From: a virus
Strand: one strand, 5' to 3'
Virus record (IMG/VR): IMGVR_UViG_3300047546_002390
Coordinates: 1 to 59,622 of that record
Length of the DNA: 59,622 nt
How positions within the stretch are numbered: position 1 is the first letter of the stretch; each line of letters begins with the position of its first letter. A model generated the notes under the pieces. It was not told the origin of the DNA, made no database searches, and saw nothing but the letters and a program-made list of their open reading frames with translations. Below are positions 13,819 to 21,628 of this stretch, one piece after another. Position numbers and translations under genes: made by a program.

Positions 13819-14655
13819 TAATTGACGTACTAGGCGCTCCATAGGTACGAGATGGTGGTCTAGGAGTTCTAATCCACTGTCCTCCATTCTTTTATTGCGG
13901 AGAATTGAGTTGAGTGGGCGTATTGCGGGTCGCTGGTTGCGGATTGTTGCGCTTTTTATAGGATTTATAGGTACGTCGATGCCGGCGAAATCTATAACAT
14001 TCTTGGCAAAGTCGTACCATGACGTGGAGCCCTGGTTCGTGACGTGCCAAATGCCGCCGCTGTTATTGATTGCGAGCTCAAGTATTTTCAACGATGCGTC
14101 ATCTGCAAAAGTCGGGTTGCTGAACTGGTCATCAACGAATGAAAGCTCCGACGATTCTTTGGCTATTTTTAAAATTGTTTTGAGAATGTTTTTTCCGGTC
14201 TTTCCGCATACGGAAGAGACGCGAATAATGGCATCTGTCGGGCGCATGCACGTTTCTCCCTGGAGTTTCGTGAGACCGTACGCCGACAACGGTGATGGTG
14301 AGTCGTACTCTTCGTATGGAGATTCTTTCTTACCGTCAAAGATGTAGTCCGTGGATATGTACGTGACATGGGCACCAACATCGCCAGCCGCCAGGACTAT
14401 GTACCTTGTTCCATCAGCGTTGATTCTTTCAGCTTTGATTTGATTGCGCTCGCAAGCATCTACATCCGTCCAGGCAGCACAGTGAATAATATGTGTTGGC
14501 TCGTGGACGTGGATTGCCTCTGTAACCGCTGCTTCATCACAGATATCGAGAAGTTTGTGACTTAGCGCAACAACTTCGTATGCATGCTCGTCTGCTCGTT
14601 GGACAATTTCCGAGCCAAGCTGGCCAGTCGCGCCAGTGACGAGAATTTTAGGCAT
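13810..14655 (-). CDS. rmlD: dTDP-4-dehydrorhamnose reductase
   Basis: A 281-residue short-chain dehydrogenase. It has the NAD(P) motif TGATGQLGSE at the N-terminus, STDYIFDGKKE near residue 107, and the catalytic YGLTKLQGE (YxxxK, about 130). RmlD reduces dTDP-4-keto-L-rhamnose to dTDP-L-rhamnose, the last step of the pathway. ATG 14655 overlaps the end of rmlB by 8 nt, so the last two genes are coupled. The length is close to the family norm (about 280-300). It converges on the lysin gene. Confidence 0.93.
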   Translation of the reverse strand: MPKILVTGATGQLGSEIVQRADEHAYEVVALSHKLLDICDEAAVTEAIHVHEPTHIIHCAAWTDVDACERNQIKAERINADGTRYIVLAAGDVGAHVTYISTDYIFDGKKESPYEEYDSPSPLSAYGLTKLQGETCMRPTDAIIRVSSVCGKTGKNILKTILKIAKESSELSFVDDQFSNPTFADDASLKILELAINNSGGIWHVTNQGSTSWYDFAKNVIDFAGIDVPINPIKSATIRNQRPAIRPLNSILRNKRMEDSGLELLDHHLVPMERLVRQLLA

Positions 14656-15613
14656 TCTTTAGTGGCTCCCACCACCAGCGATTAGACCTATACCAAGATA
14701 TGACATACCAGATGTCGTCGACAAGGTTGTGTTTTCTTCTCCAATTAAGCGCTGCTATTTTGTCCACACTTACCGAGTATCTACGGTCATGGCCTTTTCT
14801 GTCAGGAACATATTCGACATGTTCATCGAATTCAAGCTCCATGTACTCGAGAATCATATGGACAATCTCGACATTGGGGGTTTCATTCCCGGCGCCGATA
14901 TTGTAAATTTCTCCGTCTTTTCCGTTAGTTAAGACCTTGTATACGCCAGAGCAGTGGTCTTCCACGTGTATCCAGTCGCGCTGATTCAGGCCATCTCCAT
15001 ACAGGGGTATCTTCCTACCCTGAAAGATATTGGTGATAAACAGCGGAATGGCTTTTTCAGGGAACTGGTATGGTCCGAAATTGTTGGTGCATCTCGTAAC
15101 AGAAACTGGGAGCCCATGCGTTGTGTAATGCGCCAGCGCCAGCAGGTCAGAACCAGCCTTTGACGCCGAATATGGTGAACGCGGCTCTAGTGGGTCTGAC
15201 TCTAGCGATGAGCCGACTTCTACAGAGCCATATACCTCATCCGTGCCTATGTGGACTATGCGCTCTATGTCCACATGTCGGGCTACGTCCATTACTGCAT
15301 CGGTTCCGAGGCAGTTGGTACGTACAAATGTGTCTGAAAGGGCAATTGAGCGGTCTACATGACTTTCTGCGGCAAAGTGAACAACGTAATCAGAGCCCTT
15401 CATTGCAGACAGCAATGAATCTTTATCACAGATATCGCCCTTGATAAATTTAACTCGAGTTGAATCGAGAAAATCATGCATTGTTTGCATTCTGCCGGCA
15501 TAGGTGAGGGAGTCGTATATAACAATACTGTCGTCAGTATTTGCTAATACATAACGAACATAATTAGAGCCTATAAATCCAGCTCCGCCAGTTACAAACT
15601 GCACTTTATTCAT
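14648..15613 (-). CDS. rmlB: dTDP-glucose 4,6-dehydratase
   Basis: A 321-residue extended short-chain dehydrogenase. It has TGGAGFIGSNYVRYV at residues 8-22, HFAAESHVDRS (about 78), the TDEVYG loop with catalytic Asp-Glu (about 124), and YSASKAGSD (YxxxK, about 147). The enzyme converts dTDP-D-glucose to the 4-keto-6-deoxy sugar. It is slightly shorter than typical (330-360). The start overlaps the rmlC stop as ATGA, and the gene lies in the thyX-rmlACBD operon. Confidence 0.94.
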   Translation of the reverse strand: MNKVQFVTGGAGFIGSNYVRYVLANTDDSIVIYDSLTYAGRMQTMHDFLDSTRVKFIKGDICDKDSLLSAMKGSDYVVHFAAESHVDRSIALSDTFVRTNCLGTDAVMDVARHVDIERIVHIGTDEVYGSVEVGSSLESDPLEPRSPYSASKAGSDLLALAHYTTHGLPVSVTRCTNNFGPYQFPEKAIPLFITNIFQGRKIPLYGDGLNQRDWIHVEDHCSGVYKVLTNGKDGEIYNIGAGNETPNVEIVHMILEYMELEFDEHVEYVPDRKGHDRRYSVSVDKIAALNWRRKHNLVDDIWYVISWYRSNRWWWEPLKNA

Positions 15614-16176
15614 GTTCGTAATCCATATGTCGGTATCAGTGCCTGCGGGATGTCGGCAATTAATGGATTTGCCATATCGCGAGAAGAAACGATTTTTTCG
15701 CCATCTCCCCAGTCGGCTTTTATTGCCGGGTCCGACCAGAGGACGCCAAGTTCATCATTTTTGTTGTAGTAGCTGTCTACCATGTAAGTAATCGTCATGT
15801 TTGTTACTGCCAAGAATCCATGCGCTACGCCTGGCGGGATAAATATTCCTCTGTGGTCGAAGCCATCATAACTAGTATCACCCACATCGGTTACATACGT
15901 ATTTCCCTGTGTAGGCGAACCTGCGCGAATGTCGTGCAAAACAATTCTGCATATACCAAAAGGAACATACCAATAATCAGCCTGATGTAGATGGTAGTGA
16001 AGCCCTACGAGAGAACCTAGAGCTCGGTCTCCCCTGTTGCCCTGTATCATCTCACGCCCTAGCGGGAACCACGACCGACGGTATGTCTCGATGAAGTTGC
16101 CCCTTTCGTCACCATGTACATCTGGGTTAACTATCAAAACGTCTTTTATTTCATTGCATTCTTCAATTATGGGCAT
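15610..16176 (-). CDS. rmlC: dTDP-4-dehydrorhamnose 3,5-epimerase
   Basis: A 188-residue cupin-fold epimerase of normal length. Key segments are RGNFIETYRRSW, LVGLHYHLHQADYWYV (catalytic His about residue 60) and HRGIFIPPGVAHGF (about 113-126). It epimerises C3 and C5 of the 4-keto sugar made by RmlB. The ATG shares its A with the stop of rmlA (TAATG). It ends in a 4-nt overlap with rmlB. Confidence 0.93.
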   Translation of the reverse strand: MPIIEECNEIKDVLIVNPDVHGDERGNFIETYRRSWFPLGREMIQGNRGDRALGSLVGLHYHLHQADYWYVPFGICRIVLHDIRAGSPTQGNTYVTDVGDTSYDGFDHRGIFIPPGVAHGFLAVTNMTITYMVDSYYNKNDELGVLWSDPAIKADWGDGEKIVSSRDMANPLIADIPQALIPTYGLRT

Positions 16177-17246
16177 TACTCAATCTCCACAATACTCTGG
16201 TCGCTTATCATCAGTTTTAGTGCTGCCGGCTTTCCAGATGAACGACTTATCCTTGCGCCACTGCCGATAAGCGAGTCGCTAATACGCGGTACGTCACGAA
16301 CAACATTATTCCCTAAAAGTACTGAGTTTTGTACCTCGGTATTTTCAACTATGCAGTTATTTCCTATTGACGTATATGGGCCTATAAATGCATCCCGTAT
16401 GACGCACCAATCCCCTATGGCGACAGGACCAATAATGCGCGAGTTATAGATTTGCGAATTTCCAATCTGGACACGCCCATCCGCAGTGAACTCGTTGAGC
16501 GACTTCTCATAAATATTTCGCTCAATCTTGTCAAGGACGAGGCGGTTGCATTCAAGCAGCGGGTCTTTTTTACCCGTATCAAGCCACCATCCTTCGAGTG
16601 TGTGGCATGTAACGCTCTTGCCGGCGTCAATCAGCCACTGTATTGCGTCGGTTATCTCAAGCTCTCCCCTGCGAGATGCTTTGATGTTCTGAATTGCTTC
16701 ATGGATGTCTTTCGTGAAGAAGTAGACACCTACCATTGCCATGTTTGAATTTGGAGAATCGGGTTTTTCTACAAGCCGTATTGGTTTTCCGTTTTCAAGC
16801 TCGACTACGCCAAAGCTTTCCGGATTAGGTACTTCTTTTACGAGAATTGAAGCCGATGGCTTACTTGTTGTGTGAGCAAACATTTCGTGAAATTCATGAA
16901 TGCTCTGCTGCAGCATGTTGTCGCCAAGGTACATGATGAAATCATCATCGCCAAGAAAATTGCGTGAGATGGAAACACAGTGAGCAAGGCCAAGCGGTGT
17001 TGCTTGCTCAATGTATGTAACTTGTGCTCCGAACTTTGAGCCGTCTCCAACCGCCGTCTTTATTTCATCTGCGGTAGAGCCAACCACAATGCCGATATTT
17101 ACAATGCCGGCGTCAACCATTGATTCGATGCCGTAAAACAAAATTGGCTTGTTTGCAATCGGCACAAGCTGTTTTGCTCCGGTATAGGTAATAGGCCTTA
17201 GCCGCGTACCGTTGCCTCCAGAAAGTATCAAACCCTTGATACTCAT
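16176..17246 (-). CDS. rmlA: Glucose-1-phosphate thymidylyltransferase (long form)
   Basis: A 356-residue nucleotidyltransferase. The N-terminal domain has LSGGNGTRLRPITYTGAKQL (signature, residues 8-27), YLGDNM (metal-binding Asp, about 107) and VEKP. The C-terminal 100 residues form a hexapeptide-like beta-helix (IGDWCVIRDAFIGPYTSIGN), as in the long-type actinobacterial enzymes. It makes dTDP-glucose from dTTP and glucose-1-phosphate. ATG 17246 was chosen because it overlaps the thyX stop (ATGA). An earlier in-frame start at 17273 lies inside thyX. Confidence 0.93.
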   Translation of the reverse strand: MSIKGLILSGGNGTRLRPITYTGAKQLVPIANKPILFYGIESMVDAGIVNIGIVVGSTADEIKTAVGDGSKFGAQVTYIEQATPLGLAHCVSISRNFLGDDDFIMYLGDNMLQQSIHEFHEMFAHTTSKPSASILVKEVPNPESFGVVELENGKPIRLVEKPDSPNSNMAMVGVYFFTKDIHEAIQNIKASRRGELEITDAIQWLIDAGKSVTCHTLEGWWLDTGKKDPLLECNRLVLDKIERNIYEKSLNEFTADGRVQIGNSQIYNSRIIGPVAIGDWCVIRDAFIGPYTSIGNNCIVENTEVQNSVLLGNNVVRDVPRISDSLIGSGARISRSSGKPAALKLMISDQSIVEIE

Positions 17247-17950
17247 GGTGCAACCTTCCCGTTGTCTATCCATGCTTGATACGTAACCGGCATTGTATTT
17301 TTGAACAATTCCTCAACAGCAGCGGCATATTCGCGGATTTCTAGTTGTGCATTTATGTCTGTACGGAGAGATAGGAAATTCATCAATGCCCGAGCATTTA
17401 CTGTCCAGTAGAACTGCGTAAACATGGAAACAGGGAGAACCATGCGTGCAACTTCTTTAGCAATACCTGACTCAATCATGTCGCGATAAAGCCTGTATGA
17501 CGCAATGTTATTTGAATTAATTGCTGTCATCGCCATCGATACGCGCGCATCACGTTTGTCAAGAATTTCGAATGTGTATGCTCCCGGCTTGCCAATCTGG
17601 GTACGTATGTGCTCCTCTTTGGGAACGTGAAACTCGTCGGGCACCTCCGAGTACCGTGCAGAAAATTCATTGAACGAGCCGATTCTATGACGGAACCACT
17701 CGCGGGCGACAAAGAGCGGGCACTTGATGTGGAATCTAAATGCGTTGTGCTCAAACGGCGTTCCGTGCCGCTCCCTCATCAGGAAACCGACAAGCCCCTT
17801 ATCTTTGCCGGAAAGCTCATCGTGCAGCTCCGACGAATGCTGAGCGAAAGATACACGTGCTGCATTCACTACAGACATATCGTCGGCCATATGAGCGTCA
17901 AGCCTGACAAAACCGCCAGTTTCCGGCATTACTTCAATCAGGTTCCCCAA
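17243..17950 (-). CDS. thyX: Flavin-dependent thymidylate synthase
   Basis: A 235-residue ThyX with the diagnostic FRHRIGSFNEFSARYSEV segment (RHR-x7-S motif, about residues 83-100) and MRERHGTPFEHNAFRFHI. It makes dTMP from dUMP with FAD, NADPH and methylenetetrahydrofolate. I place the start at TTG 17950 because AGGAG lies 7 nt upstream; no ATG in the first seven codons is better placed. It is the first gene of the coupled operon with rmlA. This makes a direct link between dTMP supply and dTDP-sugar synthesis. Confidence 0.93.
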   Translation of the reverse strand: MGNLIEVMPETGGFVRLDAHMADDMSVVNAARVSFAQHSSELHDELSGKDKGLVGFLMRERHGTPFEHNAFRFHIKCPLFVAREWFRHRIGSFNEFSARYSEVPDEFHVPKEEHIRTQIGKPGAYTFEILDKRDARVSMAMTAINSNNIASYRLYRDMIESGIAKEVARMVLPVSMFTQFYWTVNARALMNFLSLRTDINAQLEIREYAAAVEELFKNTMPVTYQAWIDNGKVAP

Positions 17951-17999
17951 AATCCACTCCTGCTTTGTCTATTTGCTAATTCCAAAACTAGCAGCACAG

Positions 18000-18072
18000 T
18001 GCGCCCTCTGGGGCTCGAACCCAGGACCCACGGATTAAAAGTCCGCTGCTCTACCGACTGAGCTAAAGGCGC
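18000..18072 (-). tRNA. tRNA-Lys (anticodon TTT)
   Basis: Acceptor GCGCCTT pairs with AGGGCGC. Loop CTTTTAA has anticodon TTT. The T-arm is intact, and CCA is not encoded. Confidence 0.95.
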
Positions 18073-18078
18073 GGATGT

Positions 18079-18378
18079 TTAAATAAAATGTTTTATTATC
18101 GCAGCAGAAGCAAGAATCACCCATAAGACATTAAAGATGATAATTGTTGGCAGTGTCTTTACTGTTGACGACCATATGAGGGCAATGCTGGAAAATATTG
18201 CAAAAATGTAGAGCCACCAGAATTGCTGTCCGAAAAGCAGCCCCGGAAAAATAATTGCAATCTTTGTGGCAAAACCCCAAGCCTCGACGGAGTTGGCGCG
18301 ATTCCAGTAGGAGCGCCGGGACATACTCCTAACGGCGTTGACTATCTTGGAAAAAAACGTTCTCAATGTGAGCAGCAT
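18079..18378 (-). CDS. Small membrane protein
   Basis: A 99-residue protein with an arginine-rich N-terminus (about 30 residues) followed by three hydrophobic segments (about residues 34-50, 52-70 and 75-95). It resembles a small polytopic inner-membrane protein of unknown family. I chose the ATG at 18378; a GTG three codons earlier is also possible. It overlaps the end of the 18363-18611 gene by 16 nt. It ends 6 nt before tRNA-Lys. Confidence 0.55.
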   Translation of the reverse strand: MLLTLRTFFSKIVNAVRSMSRRSYWNRANSVEAWGFATKIAIIFPGLLFGQQFWWLYIFAIFSSIALIWSSTVKTLPTIIIFNVLWVILASAAIIKHFI

Positions 18379-18611
18379 CCGTCGCACCCATGCACTCTAT
18401 CATTTGATATCTCATCTGGGTCTGGATGCCCAACTCCGTGTGGACAAATTCTTTCCATCATTTGTCTATCCGGTCGCCAGTTTTGTGGCCACTCCTTCAT
18501 GTGGTGGTCGCTCATGTTATGTATTACGCAATACTCTCCAGTGCACTTTGACTTGCTATGTACACCTATAAGTATTTGCCCACCGACAAGAGTGTGCGTA
18601 ATGCTTCCCAT
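18363..18611 (-). CDS. Conserved Cys/His-rich actinophage protein
   Basis: An 82-residue protein. It is dominated by a Cys/His pattern: SKCTGEYCVIHNMSDHHMK, then WRPDRQMMERICPHGVGHPD and HGCDGCC at the end. I recall this pattern (CPHG-GHPDPD and a terminal HGCDGCC) from many actinobacteriophages. It probably binds zinc; the function is unknown. ATG 18611 follows AGGGGAGAAAA. A possible structured RNA lies directly upstream. Confidence 0.8.
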   Translation of the reverse strand: MGSITHTLVGGQILIGVHSKSKCTGEYCVIHNMSDHHMKEWPQNWRPDRQMMERICPHGVGHPDPDEISNDRVHGCDGCCSH

Positions 18612-18627
18612 TTTTCTCCCCTGAAAT

Positions 18628-18713
18628 GCTGGCAGTGCGGCCCGCCTCTTAGCCTTCCCCGCGATGGGTCGTCACCCTGAGGACTTTTTCACCTCTCGTG
18701 GATGGGTACCAGC
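18628..18713 (-). ncRNA. Candidate structured RNA or leader element
   Basis: An 86-nt stretch enclosed by GCTGG (18713-18709) and CCAGC (18632-18628). Inside are hairpins GAGG/CCTC (loop TGAAAAAGT), GGGT-GACG-ACCC and a GC..GGC/GCC-GC stem. It lies between tRNA-Pro and the ribosome binding site of the Cys/His-rich gene. No family could be assigned. It may be a cis-acting leader, a small RNA, or chance. Confidence 0.35.
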
Positions 18714-18717
18714 TTCG

Positions 18718-18791
<74 letters not shown>

Positions 18792-18959
18792 CTATTGAAT
18801 GGATGAATAGTTTAGTGCAGTGACGATTAGTTGGGCAAATCGCCTATCAACTGTTCCTATCTCTTCCCACCCATCTACCTCTTGCGTAGAACAAAGCAGA
18901 GTGCATTTATCTGGTGTCGATTGATTAACTGAATATGCATAAATTGGCTTATCAGTCAA
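18792..18959 (-). CDS. Small hypothetical protein, TTG start
   Basis: A 55-codon frame (TTG start at 18959) that overlaps the stop of the 18952-19209 gene (TTGACTGA). It ends exactly before tRNA-Pro. Codons include a CTLLCS pair and WEEIGTVDRRFAQLIV, which reads like real protein. Upstream GGAAGAAGAAG gives a weak ribosome site. No ATG exists in this frame, so the start rests on coupling. Confidence 0.45.
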   Translation of the reverse strand: MTDKPIYAYSVNQSTPDKCTLLCSTQEVDGWEEIGTVDRRFAQLIVTALNYSSIQ

Positions 18960-19209
18960 TTTCGTCTTCTTCTTCCATTATTTTGAGCAGCTCTTCTCTA
19001 GACATCGTTTTACTTTTGTCGGTTGCCGCCCAAAGCCATTGACCGTCTTCGTTAACGCCGATAACTTCAATTAGTCCAGCTTTACGGAGAAACTCCATAT
19101 CATCATGAAGGTTTTCAATTGTGTATTCTTCGTCCACCAGCGAATAATATCCCTTCGCTCCAGGGATGTCAACTGTTCTCCTGTTTCGGAATGTAGTCAA
19201 ACTCGCCAT
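18952..19209 (-). CDS. Hypothetical acidic protein
   Basis: An 85-residue protein with no recognised family. DEEYTIENLHDDMEFLRKAGLIEV looks like a winged-helix-type helix pair with a following beta strand, so DNA binding is possible but unproven. The C-terminus is very acidic (EEEDEID). The start at 19209 overlaps the end of the upstream gene by 41 nt, which is long, so the start could be internal. Confidence 0.5.
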   Translation of the reverse strand: MASLTTFRNRRTVDIPGAKGYYSLVDEEYTIENLHDDMEFLRKAGLIEVIGVNEDGQWLWAATDKSKTMSREELLKIMEEEDEID

Positions 19210-19483
19210 TCATAACCCGCTCGGCGGTATTTACAGAACTCTTGTACCACTGACAGTCTGGGCATGAATCATCTACGTGACCGTCAGGTGCCGGTCCTAT
19301 GGATACTCCGTGTTTGACGTCATTCATAAAGAAAGGAAACATTTCTTTAAGGTGACTTATCATGACTGCCCCTTGCTGGCGTAGGCGTTCAATCTCATCA
19401 GCGGCATCACTCAAATCCGCAAATGTAAAGTCGGCAGGGTCGGCGTAATGCTCCCGTAGTCGGGTCACAATGTCATCAGTCAT
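19169..19483 (-). CDS. Hypothetical protein with CPDCQW motif
   Basis: A 104-residue protein. ATG 19483 follows GGAAAGGAATAATT. Starts further upstream would lie inside tRNA-Leu. It has a helical N-terminal half (DLSDAADEIERLRQQG) resembling small coiled-coil phage proteins, and a SCPDCQWYKS knuckle (about residue 78) with possible metal binding. Function unknown. It lies between tRNA-Leu and the 85-residue gene. Confidence 0.6.
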   Translation of the reverse strand: MTDDIVTRLREHYADPADFTFADLSDAADEIERLRQQGAVMISHLKEMFPFFMNDVKHGVSIGPAPDGHVDDSCPDCQWYKSSVNTAERVMNGEFDYIPKQENS

Positions 19484-19498
19484 AATTATTCCTTTCCG

Positions 19499-19578
19499 TA
19501 GGTCCGGAGGGACTCGAACCCTCACTCCGTAGAACCAGGACCTAAACCTGGCGCGTCTGCCAATTCCGCCACGAACCC
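19499..19578 (-). tRNA. tRNA-Leu (anticodon TAG)
   Basis: Acceptor GGGTTCG pairs with CGGACCT through two wobble pairs. The loop TTTAGGT carries TAG. There is a long class II variable arm. Confidence 0.93.
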
Positions 19579-19606
19579 ATGTGGCGCAATGATATCAACT
19601 GCTTTG

Positions 19607-19678
19607 TTGGGGAGCAAGGACTCGAACCCTGAACTACTGGACCAAAACCAGTCGTGTTGCCAATTACACCATTCCCCA
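19607..19678 (-). tRNA. tRNA-Gln (anticodon TTG)
   Basis: Acceptor TGGGGAA pairs with CTCCCCA apart from an A-C mismatch at the last pair. The loop TTTTGGT carries TTG. Confidence 0.92.
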
Positions 19679-19682
19679 TTAG

Positions 19683-19755
19683 CTGGCGAGGCAGGGCTCG
19701 AACCTGCGACCCAGGGATTAACAGTCCCTTGCTCTGCCAACTGAGCTACTCGCCA
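19683..19755 (-). tRNA. tRNA-Asn (anticodon GTT)
   Basis: Acceptor TGGCGAG pairs with CTCGCCA. The loop CTGTTAA carries GTT. It is only 4 nt from tRNA-Gln. Confidence 0.95.
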
Positions 19756-19814
19756 CTGTGACGACATTCTATGTACAGATGCTTGCGAAAAAACAAACGT
19801 TCTGGTCTTTCTAT

Positions 19815-19843
19815 TTATTGAGAAATAATAAATAAAGTATAAT
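19815..19843 (+). promoter_or_regulatory. Promoter with perfect -10 TATAAT
   Basis: TATAAT at 19838-19843 with a weak -35 TTATTG at 19815-19820 (17-nt spacer). The leader carries GGAAGGAAC before the ATG at 19875. An AT-rich hairpin-like TTTATT/AATAAA overlaps the spacer. Confidence 0.6.
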
Positions 19844-19874
19844 TATTAGCGTTGCACCATCCGGAAGGAACATT

Positions 19875-20555
19875 ATGTCAGGAATTATCCCGCCGTCAAT
19901 AGTTAGCTATGACTGGACTGTCAGAATCAGTGACCCATCCTACTTAAACGTCTCATTCCCTTTTAGGGTAAAGATTGAAAAAATATGGTTCACTACACAG
20001 CAGATTTATGGCTCAACACAGGGCCTTTATGAGGGCGTTAGCAATATTGAGACAACCGAGAGGCAATTATCTCTTGCTGTAATCAAAAATAAGAATTCAA
20101 AGACGCAGCATCGCACATACGATAATCCATCAGATTGGGTATTTGGTTTTGAGGATGTTGCATATTATGGCGACGTAAACGAAGACCTAAAGCCAACAAT
20201 GTGGCTTGGAAATCCCGATAATGCTGCAGGAAGAGTCGGTGCTTGGACTACGCAGCAATACTGGGGAAGCGGCGCACTTGACCTTCGTAGTACTGCAGCA
20301 GAACCAATTGACAAGGCTCATGCATTTAATAATAGTTGGAACGAAAGCGAATTCAACGCGCAGACATACCTGGCTGACGTTGCGGTAATGAATACAGACG
20401 AATTCCTTCAGATGTTTGTATACAACTCTGGTGGAGACTGGACTGACTATGAAAATGACGCAAAGGTCACAATCTGTGTTGCCTATACGGGAATGTCTTT
20501 CCCAGATGCTTCTTCTGCTTCTCCCAAGCCATGGACAGCATGGTGGAATGACTAA
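19875..20555 (+). CDS. Hypothetical protein, probably beta-rich
   Basis: A 226-residue acidic protein rich in aromatic residues and Asn/Thr. It has many predicted strands (YDWTVRIS, KIWFTTQQIYG, VTICVAYTGMSF). The composition is that of a virion decoration or tail-associated protein, but no family is recognised. The ATG has a strong GGAAGGAAC site and its own TATAAT promoter. The next gene follows after 9 nt, suggesting a two-gene unit embedded among minus-strand tRNAs. Confidence 0.65.
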   Translation: MSGIIPPSIVSYDWTVRISDPSYLNVSFPFRVKIEKIWFTTQQIYGSTQGLYEGVSNIETTERQLSLAVIKNKNSKTQHRTYDNPSDWVFGFEDVAYYGDVNEDLKPTMWLGNPDNAAGRVGAWTTQQYWGSGALDLRSTAAEPIDKAHAFNNSWNESEFNAQTYLADVAVMNTDEFLQMFVYNSGGDWTDYENDAKVTICVAYTGMSFPDASSASPKPWTAWWND

Positions 20556-20564
20556 TATGGCCTT

Positions 20565-21227
20565 ATGGCTTTTAAACAACTATGGTTCTGGAAACCTAGA
20601 CAATTAACAGACAAATGGGCTGAAGTTCATGCATTCTCTACGGATGAGTTCGAGCGTCCGTCTATTGTCGTTTCCGAAAATAAACCAACAATTTCTGAAT
20701 CAATCTGGTTTGGCTCCATTGATGCCAATGAGAATCTTTTTATAAACTGGAGAGACGGGGAGGTAATGGGGTTTGTTCCCCCGTTATGGTACTTTGTCCA
20801 AGAAGTTAACCGTCCATTTCCTGGTGGGCCAGAAATTCCGTTTGTTTTCTTATATGCCATGCACGGTCCGGACTTTGATTCGGGAACAATAGTCACTGCC
20901 GAAAAACTTAAAGCAATTGGTAAGATTCCAACGGATTCTGGTGTAGGAGAATCCGAGACGGTTGGATTTGTTCAATGGTTTAAAGATTCATCAAAGATTC
21001 AGCAGATTCTTGTTTATGAAAAATGGAGAAGGAAAAGAGTTACTCTTGCGCTTTTTGGCGTAGCAGACCTGGTTATTGTTTCTGGTTCATATGGCCAGTT
21101 TCTGAACGGTGGAGACATAACTACACCAGATGGGGAAACGTTGAGAAGCGCATGGAGCGGGTCGGCAAGGTTGCTACCCAGAATTGGTTCTGTTGTGGAG
21201 CAAAAAAGTAGGGATAGTGGGACTTGA
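20565..21227 (+). CDS. Hypothetical protein
   Basis: A 220-residue protein with no recognised family. It has repeated aromatic patches (KQLWFWKPRQL, SIWFGSIDAN, VPPLWYFVQEVN) and an FVQWFKDSSKIQQILVYEKW segment. Its last 19 nt overlap the antisense tRNA-Leu(TAA) gene, so the C-terminal residues QKSRDSGT are constrained by the tRNA. It is co-oriented with the 226-residue gene and probably transcribed from the same promoter. Confidence 0.6.
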   Translation: MAFKQLWFWKPRQLTDKWAEVHAFSTDEFERPSIVVSENKPTISESIWFGSIDANENLFINWRDGEVMGFVPPLWYFVQEVNRPFPGGPEIPFVFLYAMHGPDFDSGTIVTAEKLKAIGKIPTDSGVGESETVGFVQWFKDSSKIQQILVYEKWRRKRVTLALFGVADLVIVSGSYGQFLNGGDITTPDGETLRSAWSGSARLLPRIGSVVEQKSRDSGT

Positions 21228-21290
21228 ACCCACATGCCTTACGGCCAGGGATTTTAAGTCCCCTGCGTATGCCTATTCCGCCATATCCCC
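21209..21290 (-). tRNA. tRNA-Leu (anticodon TAA)
   Basis: Acceptor GGGGATA pairs with TATCCCT. The loop CTTAAAA carries TAA. There is a long variable arm. The 3' part overlaps the end of a plus-strand gene. Confidence 0.94.
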
Positions 21291-21303
21291 TTGAGGATTG
21301 GAA

Positions 21304-21471
21304 TTACCGTTTAGAGGCTTTTTGTATTGCTAAGCAATAAGAGCATTGAGCGGCAAATTCGCAATTGTCATCATGATGCGGCATTGTTAACCGGTACGCG
21401 ATATCTCGCCATTGATTTATCTCTTGTTGCATTTTTATTATGCGCTCAGCAAGAGCTTCGTGCGTTTCCAT
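21304..21471 (-). CDS. Small hypothetical Cys/His protein
   Basis: A 55-residue protein between two tRNA genes. It has an N-terminal helix (METHEALAERIIKMQQEINQ) and a short HHDDNCEF-AAQCSYCLA segment that could bind one metal. The frame is open between tRNA-Ser and tRNA-Leu and reads like protein, but no clear ribosome site was found. Confidence 0.45.
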   Translation of the reverse strand: METHEALAERIIKMQQEINQWRDIAYRLTMPHHDDNCEFAAQCSYCLAIQKASKR

Positions 21472-21496
21472 GGTAGCCAAATACTACACCATTCAG

Positions 21497-21583
21497 CGGA
21501 AGAGGAGGGATTTGAACCCCCGGTGGGCGCAAACCCACTCCTGTTTTCAAGACAGGTGCATTCGGCCGCTCTGCCACTCTTCC
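21497..21583 (-). tRNA. tRNA-Ser (anticodon TGA)
   Basis: Acceptor GGAAGAG pairs with CTCTTCC. The loop CTTGAAA carries TGA. It has the long variable arm of class II. Confidence 0.95.
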
Positions 21584-21628
21584 AAACTACCTTCACACGG
21601 TAGGTAGATGTTACACGTTTTGCCGGTA

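Noticed and set aside
18628-18713. Assigning the structured element to the cobalamin riboswitch family
   Set aside because: GGTGAAAA and CGCACTG patches give a superficial resemblance, but the core order and spacing do not match what I know of that family.
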